64,000 bases of DNA from Choanephora cucurbitarum (GCA_025331435.1 JAIWNI010000007.1:434001-498000), one strand, 5' to 3'; positions 1-12,015 are shown, counted from the first letter of the stretch. Notes: generated by a model from the sequence alone, not told the origin. Numbers and translations are program-made.

Positions 1-1
1 T

Positions 2-142
2 CCTCAAACACAACAGCCTACTTTGTCCTCAGTGAAACAATGTCAAGTGGAAGGTTGTTTAAAGACACGCAAATATACTGCAAAGAAAAGTGGCAAATTT
101 GTGTGCTCACTTGAGCATTACAAGATGGTTGAGGTGGATTAA
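2..142 (+). CDS. 3' end of a HIT-type zinc-finger protein, possibly INO80 subunit B/Ies2-like (partial)
   Basis: An open frame enters from the left edge and stops at 140-142. The visible 46 residues contain a compact Cys/His pattern: CQVEGC, then about 17 basic residues, then CSLEHYK. This is the spacing of the C-terminal half of a HIT-type zinc finger. The very short tail after the finger, and the KYTAKKSGKFVC core, resemble the end of the INO80 chromatin-remodelling subunit B (Ies2, PAPA-1/HIT). That identification is an inference from a short tail; another HIT-finger protein is possible. The gene faces the complex I gene that ends at 424, so the two are convergent. The sequence between them (143-423) is AT-rich with T runs and TG-rich stretches, and no gene is seen in it. 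Confidence 0.45.
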   Translation, partial: PQTQQPTLSSVKQCQVEGCLKTRKYTAKKSGKFVCSLEHYKMVEVD

Positions 143-423
143 TAATAATAAAAAAGAGACTCAGTTCTCCTTTTCTTTTTTCGTCTCTTTTTGGTCTATT
201 GATAGCGTGTGCGTGTACATAGACTATAGCCCATTGTATGCGTGTCTGCCTGTGTGCGTTTTTTTTTTGTATTTTTTTTTATTGATATGAGCGTATATGT
301 GTGTAGGTGTGTGCTTGTATGTGAAGGTGCGAGTGTGTTAGCTGCAATACAAAGCTGTACATGTATATATATATAAAGATGTATGTGGTTGTTAGGTGAA
401 TCCATATCCATATTGCTATCGAT

Positions 424-897
424 TTATGCTGACTTGCGGAAACCAGTGACTTTGTTGTTCTTGAGAGCGTCAAAGTACAAATCAGCCAAATGACGACAAG
501 ATTGATCTAACAGAGATGTTAATGTCTTGTATATACAAAATGAAAAAGCAAAGAATACTTACAGTGGTTAACACCTTCAGTTCTATAACATTCGTCTAAC
601 TTTTCCTTAATGATACGGGCTTCCATAGCCTTAACCCAGTCATCACGAATCTTTTGGTTACGAGCAGCGTAAATAGCTTTTTTTTTTTAGAAAACAATCG
701 TGAGTTTATTGCTTAGGTCTGTTGTTCTAGAAAGAAAAAAAAAGTTTACCTTTGCGGTCAGAAGGATCAACTTGGTCCAATGTAGGAACACTAGAATAAT
801 CTGTCAATGACACATGTTTTCAATATTGTTATTTCGGCATCACGCACCGTTCAAATTGCTTGTGTTCGGGATATTCCCAGGCTTCTGCAGATGACAT
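424..897 (-). CDS. NADH:ubiquinone oxidoreductase 12-kDa/PDSW subunit (NDUFB10-like)
   Basis: Accessory subunit of mitochondrial respiratory complex I, membrane arm, intermembrane-space side. Reading the minus strand from ATG at 897, three GT-AG introns can be placed (between about 850 and 800, around 750-680, and 560-507). The spliced frame is continuous to TAA at 424-426 and gives about 90 residues. Recognisable blocks are an N-terminal MSSAEAWEYPEHKQFE, a central NQKIRDDWVKAMEARIIKE, and the family signature CYRTEGVNHYQSCRHLADLY with paired cysteines, followed by a basic C-terminus. The length fits the fungal 12-kDa subunit, which is shorter than the animal NDUFB10. The splice phases join exactly through the GVNHY codon, which supports the model. 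It is convergent with the zinc-finger gene to the left. Confidence 0.8.
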
Positions 898-1091
898 TGG
901 TTATGAAAGAGAGAGAGAGTGGGGGTGTTATGTACTAAAGTAGATAAAAAAAAAGTCGTTTTTTTAAGGTCTTTTTTTTTTCAACCCCGGAGAGTCAAGA
1001 AGAAGCTCTTTTTTATCATTTGATTGGCTTATCTCTCAGTCGACGTCATATAAGCGATATTTTTTTTTAATATAGTTACAAGATGGGTTTA

Positions 1092-2737
1092 TTATAAAAG
1101 ACGCTTGATGTTAAACGTAAGGCAGATGGTCATGACCATAAAGCCATAGCATACTAAAAACAAAGCCAACATGCGTTTCCAGTGGTATCCATCTGCTGAG
1201 TAGATCTTGAAATAAAACAAACCAGGCAAAATAAATGAAATAGCAGTGGAACCAGTAGATCCCACAAAGGACAGGACAATATCTAATTGAGATATACTGA
1301 TAGCCACAAGATAACTGAGAACAACAATAGAGGTAGTCACAATCCAATAACGTCTATCAAATGAGTTTGTTTCTAAAGTAGGAAATGGCTTATGCTGAAT
1401 GGTATCTAAGATTTTATCAATTGAGGCTCTACAGGGATGGGTTTGAAGTGGGTAACTGAAGATAACCAAGATAACAATAGCTAGTCGACCAAATGCAACA
1501 AAATGGGTTTGAGGATCTAATTATTTAAAAGCAAGTAGAATGAGCAATCAAATCACCTCTCTTCTCTTCTTCTGCTTACATTCTAAAATAATGTTGCCCA
1601 ACACATCTTTGCCAAAACTAAGATAACCCAAGACAGCCACTAATTCATAAATAAAGGCAGCTGAACCGATGGAAGTTGTAATGACCTTAACAATTGATTT
1701 CTCATCATTATGTCTTAGCTCATTGTAGACAGAAAAGATCTAATATAAACAAGGTTTTGAATACGATCATCCTTTTGAGAATTATGACATGATGACTTAC
1801 GTTTTGATGACATGTAAAAGCAAAGATGAAAACAGGCAATTGACCAAATACTTTGGTACTAAATCGAAAATATTCAATTGCTTCTGGTGGAGGCAAAGGA
1901 TAACTAGGCGAGAAGTAATGATAGACAACAATAGCTACCAGATAGACAACAGCAAATAAAGCTATCAAACTAGTGTATTTGAGTGAGTCCAGTTTTCTCA
2001 GACAGCTTAGTGGGCCAACTGCTGTAATCATGCTTAGAGAAATCCAAAATTTACGATCCATCAATAACTCTACATCTTTAGCTCCATGAAAGAATGACAA
2101 AATAACCTTTAAGAGAAGAATAGTCATTACTACTGAGAGGTCAAGAGATAACAAACTAGTTTTACCTGTGGCATCAAGTCACCCAAGATGATAAGATAAC
2201 TAACGGCTACACCAAAACATTTGATAGCAATGGCTGTATCGAAAAAGACGCCTAATTTTGGCCATGTCAATTTGGATAGAGAGGAAAAGGATGCATTTCT
2301 GCCCCCTACTCTTTCTGCGCAGCGTGCCAAGAAATAGAGACCGAAACAAGAAGTAGAACCAGCATAAATGATCATAATAATGCCTGGTATCAGACCAACA
2401 GATGCTAATGCTGCAGGCTGTAGAAATAGAGATAAGCATGATAACACTAGATAAACATGGATAGAATAGACAAGAAAAAGAAACATACCATGGCCAGCAT
2501 GCCTGTACCCAGAATGGTGTTTGAAAGATTGATAGAAGCACTTATTTTTGTAGCAATAGGCTCCTCTATGCATAGACTGCTGTTGTAAATAGATGAATCC
2601 TCAGTCTCATTGGTCAGCAAAGGCCTTTGCTCGTCAAGTAAAGCACCGCCTATACCTGAGAAAACAGAGGATGTAGGGACGGAGGATATGGATGAAGCTG
2701 TAGTATCATTCTCTACAATAGTTGAATAGTTCTTCAT
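1092..2737 (-). CDS. AAAP-family amino-acid transporter (vacuolar AVT/SLC38-like)
   Basis: Proton-coupled neutral or basic amino-acid permease of the amino acid/auxin permease family. It probably acts at the vacuole, as the yeast AVT5-7 group does. The minus-strand gene starts at ATG 2737 and stops at 1092 with about four short introns (near 2490-2420, 2165-2110, 1800-1740 and 1582-1520). The N-terminus is a hydrophilic Ser/Thr-rich tail of about 60 residues including DEQRPLLTNE, a dileucine-type sorting context. The first membrane segment then begins with the family hallmark INLSNTILGTGMLAM. About ten further hydrophobic segments follow, including SYLIILGDLMPQ, PLSCLRKLDSLKYTSLIAL and the FAFTCHQN block typical of TM7. 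The C-terminus contains SFVGSTGSTAISFILPGLFY, a conserved late-helix motif. Total is about 470 residues, normal for the family. The substrate cannot be read from sequence. Confidence 0.9.
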
Positions 2738-3322
2738 TTTCTATATGAAGAATCAGGAAAAAGAAAGAAAAAAGATACAGAAAGTGAAAAAAAAAGCACT
2801 GATGAATTTATAGGTGAATGACTTGTACTAAATTTGGTATTCTATGTGCTACGGAATTTGAACGATCTGATTGGACCATCCTTCTCTCCACCTCCTTTTA
2901 CATTATATGTATTGCATCTTCAGAATACAACTGACTTTTACCTTTAAACGAGTCTTAGAGCAATGAAAGGCATACCTAAGTGTCACGCTTTTTTTTTTTC
3001 ACTTCACAATGACTTGCTTTTCGCGTATTCTGATTGGACAGAGGATACCTTTATGGTGGTAGTTAACAAATCAAATCAAAAAAAAAAGCACATGAAAGAA
3101 CCTGCATGACAGTCTGCTCTTTCACGAAAAAATTAAGCTATGCGTGATCATTGGTTCTCACATATTCTTACTATATATAATTTAATATGATATCATATAT
3201 TGTGCCTTTTCATATATCTGGTGTTTAATTTCTAATTTTGGAATGGCATGTCTCATAATTGAGAACAGACGAACAAGTCAATCCATGCAAATCTAATATA
3301 AAGAGAGCGCGTTCTATATTTA
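2738..3322. other. Intergenic region between the AAAP transporter and exportin-4
   Basis: About 585 bp, AT-rich with T and A runs and several CAAT/TGATTGG-like boxes (for example near 2868, 3031 and 3150). It is the upstream region of the transporter gene and the downstream region of exportin-4. No coding frame, RNA gene or repeat was recognised. Confidence 0.5.
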
Positions 3323-6300
3323 TTATTTGACTCTCAAAATAGCTCTAACATTCATAAGAAAAGTTAAAAGGGCTTCCTTAAACTCAGGCACATTTTGATT
3401 AGGTGTAGTAGGTGTAGCCTGGTCTAATTTCTGGAAAGCCATCAGTAAACGCTGTTGAATTTCGCTTGATTGCTGTGAAATAACTTGGTTTGCTAAAGCC
3501 ATATAGACATCCTGTCATTACAATTTGATTAGACAAGGTACATCAATCTCTTCATTCCTCTATCTTACCCTTTGCACACAGATGAGAGCAAGCAAGGCAT
3601 TGGTGGCTGCATCAATCGTGTTTGTATCGAGATGTTGAAACAATAGACAATTCAAAAGTTCCTGCAAAAACTTTTGTAGGTTATCCTTCATCAATGCCTG
3701 TTGTTGACGTTCAAAAACCCAGATGGTAAGTGGTGTGATGGCACGCAAAGTCAAGATATTGACATCGGGTATATCGTGTCGAACACCGTATTCCAAACTG
3801 GCCATCAAGTTATTGAAAAGAGGTGCAGGTAAGCCTGATAGTTTTTCAGGAAAGGTTTCAATTAAATGGGTTATCAGCTGAATGTACTTTTGGCATAAAC
3901 TAGGAATCTAAAAGTTGTATATGTTTCTTTAGAGACTTGTGTTTCCTTCTTATGTCTCTTTTTGAATTCTTTACCTTGAGCATCTCCATATCAATCAAAG
4001 GAATGACAATATTCACACTAAACAAGACAACATTGGCCACATCTGATCGATCTGTCTGTTTGCGATTGAAATCTTCATTCTCGGAGGCCATAATGTTAGA
4101 AAGCATCACCAAGACAGTAGAAATATCAGCATAAGGCTTATCTTCTTCCTCTTCTTGTGTATGGATTCTACGTTTGCCTTGATTGGCAGCACCAAAGGCC
4201 TTGACAATCTCAGTGATTGTGTGGAACAAAAGTTGCTTGTCTTGGGTGCTGAGGATACCAAAGTCTAAGCGTTGACACAGATCTGCAAAGAGTTGCAAGA
4301 TAGCCAATTGGACTTCAGGTACTGTCCTGTAAAGTGTCATAAGCTGTACAAAGCTCTCAAAGAAACGAGAACAAAATTGAAAGATAGTCTGCGTGTTGCT
4401 AAATTGACATGCAAGTGCAAGACCATCAAACATTTCTAGTGCATTTATGACATGGTTTATCATTTCGCCTCGTTGGTATACTTGTTGGAAATCAGAGCGA
4501 TGAAGCAATAAACCAAGGCGATCTTCAATCATCTTGAACATTAATCCAAAATAATTGTTGCGAGTAGCATCATCTGGTGCGAAACTGGAAATGGTAGCAA
4601 TAGTTTGAATAAGTGAGCTATGAAGAAGAAAGAACAAAGGGTGAGATAAGGATGTACTTGATAACTCTATGGAAACTTACTTGTGAACTACTTCAGGTAG
4701 TTGTTCCAAATTCTGTGTGACGAATTGAACCAATCCGGGGAAATGAGCTATAAGAAACATAAGCAGATCAATATCGATTGTCTCTGTTCTTTCTGTTCTT
4801 CTTCTTACCTGACTGAAGCAATCCGCCTTTAAGATTGCTACAGGTACCACACGAATGAAGGAGTTTGACAAGTTGATTTAGTACATCAGGATCAGCATTC
4901 CATAAAATAAAGTTGGTTTTGATTTGATCAATAAGGAAATCGATTAGAAGAAGGCCTTGTCCATCAGAAGGACCAGGTCTACCAAAGGCTTTGGCAATAA
5001 ATGGGCTCATATAGCCATATTCGTTTTCGTCCACAAGTACGTAGGATTTACTCCATCTTTCCACATACCAAAGCAATGTCTCAGCTACACGCGGACTGCA
5101 GTTGGATGCCTCTACTGTGTTAGATCCGAAACTTGAACTGAACCTAAAGAGCTCCAAGATCAATTGAGACAAATTGACGACAGGATCTTGTTCAAGAGAT
5201 ACTTGGGATCCTGATAGTTGCATCAATGATTCAGGGATCATAGGCTGTTCGCCTTGACCTGAATCAGCCAAGATATGACCTGAAATCAAGATAATCCAAT
5301 GAAGCTGTTCATGTAGCAAGATAAGTCCATCTTGTGCTTGATTGGTAAAGAATCCTCTAAAGGATTCAAATCGCTCAGCAAGTAACTGATGAATACGTAA
5401 CAGACAAGGTTGAGGGTTGAGTCTGGCCAATGCACCAATACATGTCAACTGATCAGAGAATGTGTCCCAATCTTTAAAACCTGCATCGATCTCATCTTCC
5501 TCTTCCTCTTCTTCTTCCAAGACTTGCTTAGCTCTTTCAAGGCGAGTGTTGATGTAGGTTTCAACAATTTGATAGGCAACTGTAGTCATATATTGATTCA
5601 AGTGTTGTTGCTGTTCGGGTGATAATGGTTCTCTGCTTGCGTTGCCTCTAGGATCTGAAGGTTGAACCATGTCAACTGTGGAAAAAAGAAAGTGTTATCT
5701 ACACCTTCCTTATGACCAATTTCTCTCTTTCTTTCTTTCTTACCAAGTTTGACCCAAGTTTGCAATGACTCATCACATGCTTCACTGATCCATCCTTCAT
5801 CCACATCAGTCACAGTACTACCAAGACAACTAACAGTGATCATGCCAATTTCGTTCAAGAATTGAAAGAAATCAGGTATATCGCAGAGAATATTTAACGA
5901 GACGTTCTCTAATAAGCGACGGATCATCTGGACAGTACCAAGCATCTGAGGTCCTTGTTCACTTAATGCGTCAGGACTAGTACCAAAAGCAGTAACATCA
6001 GCAATCATTTTACGAACACCGTGAATCATGGTAGTAGCATAAGATTTGATTTGCTCTTGATTGTTGCTAAAAAAGTCTTGTTGAAATCCTGCTAATTGAA
6101 TCAGACATTGTCTACAACGATGACCCAAAGCATCTTCATCTTGAACTAAGCTATAAGTCTATACACATAAAACGAATCATCAGTTAGTATTTCTTGGCCT
6201 TCCATTTCTATACACTTGTACCATAAAGAATAACCACAAGACATCACTATTGCCAACCACAGGTTGCCATTGCTTGGGGAAGATGACATATGTCTTTTTG

Positions 6301-7321
6301 ACAGTAGAAGGGCCATCTTCGCGATCAAATTCTTCCAAGTCAGATTCTTTGGCAAATGTACCAGGTAAAACGGGTGTCTGGCTTGTGCTTTCAAATTCCC
6401 AATGCAAAACTTTTTCCAACAAGACAATCATTTCTGTCAAAATAGCTGGCACATCTGTAGGAAGCTGCTGACAGTTGGATACAAAGCCGTGTAATTTGGT
6501 GATAATTTGTTGAAATAAGGGAAGCAAAACATGATTTTCGAAAAACAGTTTGCAGTTATAGTGATGCTCCCATGTTAATCCAATTGTAGTTGATTTTGTG
6601 TTAGAGAACTGATCGACAAGTGCATTGGCTAAAGCTAATCCAAGGATTTGCTATTTTCAGGTATAAGTTAGAGAAGACCAATACTGGTATTTTAACTTAC
6701 AGAATGGTCATTATCAATCTGCAAAAGCTGATTAATATGGTGTAAGATGGACTCTCTTTCTTGATCAGAGACATCAAACAGACTACGTTTTGTGATCAAA
6801 GAAGCAGTCAACACAAGCTGATCCCGAACGAACTTGACCAAACTAAATCAAAATTAGTTCACAAAACCTCTTCTTAACTATCTTTTCAATCTTACTTTTC
6901 TCTATGAAGACAAAAGTCCATCAAGTAATTCCTGAGACTGAGTAGTTGCGACTTTTCATACAAAGTATAGTCTCGAACAACAACTTCACTCATGGCCAAA
7001 GCTACTTGGAACTGAACCATTGAACTGGAAGCATGTTCTATCAGGAATAGAGAGAGTCGGTTGTCAATTTATGAACAGCAACAAGAAAAGGCACACATTA
7101 CCTAAAACATATTGACTGATAGGTAGCACTTTGGGAATTTGACGGAACTGAGTCAAGACTTGCTCGGCAGGTGCTCTTGTAGCAGGAACCTATGCAATAT
7201 ATACCTTATGTTATGACCTATATCTCTTCTCACGAACAATAAGAAGTACCTGAAAATCTGAACAAGCTTCTTCAAACTGCTTGAATATGATTGCGTTTTG
7301 AGGATCTTGAGCTCCTTCCAT
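3323..7321 (-). CDS. XPO4: Exportin-4 (importin-beta family nuclear export receptor)
   Basis: RanGTP-dependent karyopherin. In animals exportin-4 exports eIF5A and Smad3 and can import Sox factors. The minus-strand gene runs from ATG 7321 to TAA 3323-3325 with about ten short introns. Deducting them leaves about 1,130-1,150 residues, matching the usual exportin-4 length. The N-terminal HEAT region contains MVQFQVALAMSEVVVRDYTL (the family's 'FQAATAIMEAVVREW' region), then SLRNYLMDFCLHRE. The segment TTIGLTWEHHYNCK followed later by EKVLHWEFES is diagnostic for exportin-4 rather than exportin-7 or CRM1. The rest is all-helical repeats with an acidic EEEEEEDEIDAG loop near residue 560. Neighbouring genes are unrelated. 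The intron at about 6160-6220 uses GTGTAT as donor, slightly unusual but with a good ACTAAC branch site. No disruption is seen. Confidence 0.9.
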
Positions 7322-7885
7322 GTTGAACTAGCAAAAACTGAGAAGTAAGCGGAAAAGCACTAAAAAAGAGTCAAAGTTTCTTCTTTTTTTTTTTACCTTT
7401 TTCGGATAAAGTTGTGACAAGGTTTTTCATGTTTAACTACAACTGTACCTTTTTTTTTTCTTCTTAATCCTAAAAATTCTGTATTTGCCTAAATCAAAAA
7501 ATGTTTGAAACGAAGATCGTAAAAATCAGACAAGACTGTCTTCTATACAGTGTTAATAGACCAGGCTTGTTAGTCAAACAACTCTACTTGAATATCGATA
7601 TAGCTATATTTATGAGCAAAGATATTATGTGAATGAATTGACTTGATCACAGTCAAACCTCAGTTCTAGCAATATTACGTGATAAATGCTATGCGCCTGT
7701 ATTGTTTACATTCGTATTACCATGAGCAAAGTTGTGCCACTCAATCAAGATTTCATTGTATTATATCAATTTGCTTTCTGACACAGGACCATAGTAATGA
7801 CAAAAAAAAAGGCAACGGAGCTTTGACGTTAGTTTTTAGGAGCCTTGACTATGCTCTTAACTGTTCATTTCATCAAAAAGCCAAG
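7322..7885. other. Intergenic region upstream of exportin-4
   Basis: About 560 bp with poly-T runs and an AT-rich core. It probably contains the exportin-4 promoter. No coding or RNA feature can be supported. Confidence 0.4.
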
Positions 7886-8155
7886 TCAATTTAGCAACTT
7901 TTTTCTTGTCAACAAGGCGCATAAAACTGACGGCTGGCAAGAATTTTTTGTCAGTGACAGTGCAATCAGTGTGTGTGCGTGTGTGTCACCTATCGCAGTC
8001 TTTTTGTATTTGGATCCAGCAGTTATGAATGTGCTGACAATTCTATCAGAAAGGTTTTCCTCTGCCATCATTCTTTCACGTTTCGTTTTGCCTCTGACAA
8101 TAACCAAAAACTGTTCCATTGGATCCAGTTCAGGTGAATAAAGTGGCAGGTACAT
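7886..8155 (-). pseudogene. Fragment of an IS630/Tc1-like DDE transposase (C-terminal end)
   Basis: The minus-strand frame opens with YLPLYSPELDPMEQF, the signature around the third catalytic acidic residue of IS630/Tc1-mariner (DDE_3-type) transposases, where the glutamate of 'P-x-E-x-F/W' is catalytic. It continues with a basic KTKRERMMAEENLSDRI stretch like the C-terminal helices of these enzymes. The frame has no upstream catalytic domain: the preceding 300 bp on the same strand is broken by stops. No terminal repeats were found around it. It is an old, truncated remnant between exportin-4 and the acyltransferase gene, and resembles in type the second transposase at 27541 and 36395. Confidence 0.6.
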
Positions 8156-8489
8156 GATCTTGTAGCTTCTGCGCCGATCAAAAAAACTGAATGCAGAACT
8201 TATTTTACGTTTATTAAAGCGTAATTCCGTATTAAAACGCTGAATTAGCGTACTTCATGACCACTTTCGAATGCAAAAAATGTCGATTTACTAATTTAGG
8301 CTGAAATAATGTTTATAAGAAAAAAATTACTTTTTAGTGAGGTTTGGTGTAACAGCTTCAATCACATTCACGCTCAGCTGAACAGCTTACAAGCACTTGT
8401 AGACCTCAAGGAATTTTTCTGGAGTTTCTGGCATCTATTTTTTTTTTAGAAAACGCCGAATTGCACAAGCTTGACTGTGTATAATATAC
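8156..8489. other. Intergenic region upstream of the acyltransferase-like gene
   Basis: About 330 bp of AT-rich sequence between the transposase fragment and the next start codon. It probably contains the acyltransferase promoter. No other feature was recognised. Confidence 0.4.
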
Positions 8490-9881
8490 ATGGATATTGC
8501 ACTTACTCCTGATAGACCTCTAGGTCTGCTCGAGAAATACCAACTTTCAAAATCTTTGGTTGCATGTTATGGTAATGTTTCATTGACAGCTTTGATTGAA
8601 CATCCAGTCTGTCAACAAGACCAAAGTACTTTTTATCACAAAGCCTTTGCGCCTGCTCTTAAGCGACTTATCAACCGCCACCCCTTTCTGTCCGTGAGAG
8701 TATGCAACAAGTCAACCAATCAACCGTACTTTGCTCGCTTATCTCATATAGATTTAGACAAAGTAATCCAAGTGACAGACACAACACAGTCACTACAGAG
8801 CACCATCCAACAGCAAGTATCTATGGAATTTAATCTAGATTCATCTGATCCACTATGGCGCATACACATAGTACCTGAAACCGAACAAACGAGCCGAGTA
8901 ACAATTGCAGTACACCATATCATCTGTGACGGAACGGGTCTGTCCCTTTTCCTAAAAGAACTTTTGAGCGAACTGAGAGAAGATAGCCAAGAAGAAATAT
9001 CATCAATTGAAGTTGACTCAAGCCTTCGTTGCCCACCTCCTTATGAACTATCAGGTGCTCCAGAGCTTTCTTTGATGAGCGATGTACTGCCTGTTGTAGG
9101 CAAGAGCTTATTGCCTACTTTCTTGTCGAACTGGATAGACCCCATTCAACAAGAAGGTTGGAAGGGCGATTATCCTGCTGTTGATGGCGAACCACATTGT
9201 ACCGAAGTCAGAGTGATACATGTACCATCCAGCATTTGGAAGCCTGTTCTGGAGAAAGCCAAGAAACAGGGAGTGACTGGCCATGCTATCTTAACAGCTG
9301 TGCAACTACTTACTTGGGCTGAGTTGTTCCCAAACCAACTCAGTGAACTCGCTACACCCGTCAACGCTCGTAGATTTTGTCATCCTCCTGTCAAAGATGA
9401 CCAAATGGGTAATTTTGTTGGCACCCACACAAGTATCTGGAAAGGTCAGCAGTTAGATCAACAGAATCCTTGGACAGTTGCCAAAGAATATCATCAAGCA
9501 ATGCGAGCCAATTTGTCGCATGCTGTTAAGCAGCCCCTCTACCTCAAGCTGTTATCCAATTTTCCCGATGCATACATTGACTATTGGCAAAGCAAGCGCC
9601 GAGCACATCCAATGGGTCGAGCCGGTGGCATGGAAATTTCTGATCTAGCAAGATACAATATTGATACGGATGGACATTCATGGAAGCTTAAAGAAGTGTT
9701 CTTTTGCCAGAGTGCACAGACATTTACAGTTGCCTTCACGCTCAATGCAATCAGCTTTAATCAACAGTTGTTTTGTACTTTGAGTTGGCAGAAAGGTGCT
9801 CTTGAGGAATCGAAGATGAATAACTACTCAAAAATCTTTACAGGCTTTTTGAAGAAGGCGTTGTCTGATGATTTGAATTAG
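8490..9881 (+). CDS. Alcohol O-acetyltransferase / condensation-domain-like acyltransferase
   Basis: Single-exon gene of 463 residues; this ATG is the first in frame and is preceded by AT-rich promoter-like sequence. The HHxxxDG catalytic motif of the CoA-dependent acyltransferase superfamily appears as VHHIICDGTGLSLF near residues 141-147; the second His is the general base. The N-terminus LTPDRPLGLLEKYQLSKSL and the later NFVGTHTSIW block resemble the fungal alcohol acetyltransferase family (AATase, PF07247), enzymes that transfer an acyl group from acyl-CoA to an alcohol. No DFGWG motif is evident near the C-terminus, which separates it from BAHD and classical nonribosomal condensation domains. 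The true substrate is unknown. No carrier-protein or other biosynthetic genes lie nearby, so it is not part of a visible cluster. Confidence 0.75.
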   Translation: MDIALTPDRPLGLLEKYQLSKSLVACYGNVSLTALIEHPVCQQDQSTFYHKAFAPALKRLINRHPFLSVRVCNKSTNQPYFARLSHIDLDKVIQVTDTTQSLQSTIQQQVSMEFNLDSSDPLWRIHIVPETEQTSRVTIAVHHIICDGTGLSLFLKELLSELREDSQEEISSIEVDSSLRCPPPYELSGAPELSLMSDVLPVVGKSLLPTFLSNWIDPIQQEGWKGDYPAVDGEPHCTEVRVIHVPSSIWKPVLEKAKKQGVTGHAILTAVQLLTWAELFPNQLSELATPVNARRFCHPPVKDDQMGNFVGTHTSIWKGQQLDQQNPWTVAKEYHQAMRANLSHAVKQPLYLKLLSNFPDAYIDYWQSKRRAHPMGRAGGMEISDLARYNIDTDGHSWKLKEVFFCQSAQTFTVAFTLNAISFNQQLFCTLSWQKGALEESKMNNYSKIFTGFLKKALSDDLN

Positions 9882-11154
9882 AAATTTGCATGAAAAAAAT
9901 CAATCTCAATGTTGTTAGACAGACCACATTAACCTAAAAAACAGTATCTTTTCTCTCTTTTTCACACCATATACATAGTTAAAACATAAAATGTATGTTT
10001 GAATAAATGCTAAAGCAACATGATTAAAATAATAGTTAAAGAATACACAAAGAAAGAGTACTTGACTTGCCCTTGGCCAGAATAGTGTTCAAGTGAATGT
10101 CAGCCTTAGATTAAGAACAATATATGAATGGTCCTTCATCTAATAAAGAGCATTTCTATAACAGAGTGGAGAGGATTAATCATGCAACACAACAAAGAGC
10201 TTTGTACTTCAAAATTTGTGAAATATTATTTGTTTTTCAAAGTTGAGTGGTTCTATAAAAAAAAGGGAAACACTACGTCCACTTAGTAAGTGGACGTAGT
10301 GTTATCCAAAAAAAAGTCAGGCATCTCTACTCTCGAATAGAAACAGCCTATGTTTTGTAACACATGACGACAGTAATAATTGAGCTCTCATTGCAAATCT
10401 AAAAGCCTGCATTTTCTTTTCCAATCTCTTTGTAGTCTTGTGCGTTTATATCGTTTTATGCATTGGCACAATGAAAGAAGTACGATTCTCCCTATTTGAG
10501 TTTATTGCAGACAAAGAGAGTCTATTGTCAAGAGTAATACAGAAAATTCAGATTCAGCCGAAAAAAAATCATTTGGTTGCACCTGAAATTGAGATTTGAA
10601 AGTCGAAAAATGCCTTGACTTATGAAATGGATTGCCACTCTTAAGCAATAGCTTTTAGTAGTATCTTCTCTTTTTCAAAACTTGTGCCACATTTCCAGTT
10701 TGCGCATGCGTGCATATGGTAGTACTTCTTGATTTAGAATGCGAGTTGCTCTAGGGTTCCAAATGTTATAGTAACACATTTGCCAGGAATCAAATAGGGG
10801 AATTCTCTTGTACTTTAAATTTTTGCAAAAAGAAAAAAGAAACGTCAGGCACAATGGGCTATTGCTCATAATTTATTCAATCAGACTTTTGAAGTATGCG
10901 TTTTTGAAATAATAACAAAAGAAAAAAAAAACCTCAACATATACCAGGTAAAATCGTAAATCAAATTCAGCTATCTGAGCAAAATAAGATAGAAATGCTG
11001 ATGGTAGGCGTACTGCAATTTTCATTATCTTTCACTCACTCTCACTTTCTCTCTCATTTTTTCCTGTTTTTTTTTATTCGTTTAAATATTTCCCTCTCTC
11101 TCTCTCTCATTTTTTTTCTTTCCCTTGTTATACTCTATAAAGTAATCTAGTGAA
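9882..11154. other. Intergenic region with a perfect hairpin
   Basis: About 1.27 kb between the acyltransferase-like gene and CDC42, mainly AT-rich. Apart from the hairpin at 10269-10303 it has only CT-rich tracts near 11030-11110, directly before the CDC42 start, which look like a fungal pyrimidine-rich promoter/leader. A short minus frame near 10675-10869 has no recognisable content. Confidence 0.5.
10269..10303. repeat. Perfect 17-bp inverted repeat with a 1-nt loop
   Basis: The arms at 10269-10285 and 10287-10303 are exact reverse complements around a single G at 10286; the left arm begins AACACTACGTCCACTTA. A run of A precedes it and AAAAAAA follows at about 10309. It lies about 390 bp after the acyltransferase stop codon. 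It could be a fold-back remnant of a terminal inverted repeat or a structured 3' element; the sequence alone does not decide. Confidence 0.9.
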
Positions 11155-12015
11155 ATGCAAACCATCAAGTGTGTCGTTGTTGGTGATGGTGCTGTTGGTA
11201 AAGTAAGTACCTTTTTTTTCTCTTTCTATAAGTGAATATAGTACAAAGTCATCCTCATCTTGTTTTAGACCTGTCTTTTGATATCTTATACGACAAACAA
11301 GTTTCCTTCTGAATATGTCCCTACTGTTAGTAGCCAACTTGCCTCCCTTTTCTCTATCTCTCTCTCTGTCTCTAATTTTCTTTCTTTACTCCTTCCATAT
11401 ACAGAGAGAGAGAGAGAAGAAGCCTTGATTTATACTACTGTAGACTAACAGTTGTTATGGTTTTTTTATAGGTATTCGATAACTACGCTGTTACAGTAAT
11501 GATTGGCGAAGAGCCATACACATTGGGTCTATTTGATACAGCAGGTTAGCATATACAATCCCAACAAGACTTCATTCGTAGTTCAAACATATGTCTCTTT
11601 TTTTTCGACTATAACAGGTCAAGAAGATTATGATCGTCTTCGTCCTTTATCTTATCCTCAAACAGATGTCTTTTTGGTCTGTTTCTCAGTTACTTCGCCT
11701 GCTTCTTTTGAAAACGTCAAAGAAAAATGGTTTCCAGAAGTACACCACCATTGTCCGGGTGTACCTTGCTTAATTGTCGGTACACAAGTCGATTTGCGTC
11801 AAGATCCTGCTGTATTAGAGAAATTGACAAGACAGAAGCAAAGACCCATTAGTTTTGAAGCTGGCGAACGATTAGCCCGCGAATTAGGTGCTGTTAAATA
11901 TGTTGAATGTTCTGCTCTGACACAAAAGGGCCTCAAGAACGTCTTTGATGAAGCTATAGTGGCTGCATTAGAGCCACCTGTCAAGAAGAAGTCAAAAAAA
12001 TGCAGCATTTTATAA
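11155..12015 (+). CDS. CDC42: Cdc42 Rho-family GTPase
   Basis: Small GTPase controlling polarity, actin and hyphal growth at the plasma membrane. Four exons: 11155-11202, 11269-11325, 11472-11544 and 11618-12015, all with GT-AG junctions and consistent phase. They give 191 residues, the standard length. Visible motifs are the P-loop GDGAVGK (residues 10-16), effector loop VPTVFDNYAV (33-42), switch [22 protein letters not shown] (from 57), TQVDLR where most Cdc42 proteins have the TKxD-type guanine site, and ECSALTQKG. The C-terminus [10 protein letters not shown] is a polybasic region plus CAAX box ending in Leu, predicting geranylgeranylation. The Cdc42 rather than Rac assignment rests on IGEEPYTLG and [15 protein letters not shown]. 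Expression probably depends on the CT-rich leader just upstream. Confidence 0.97.
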
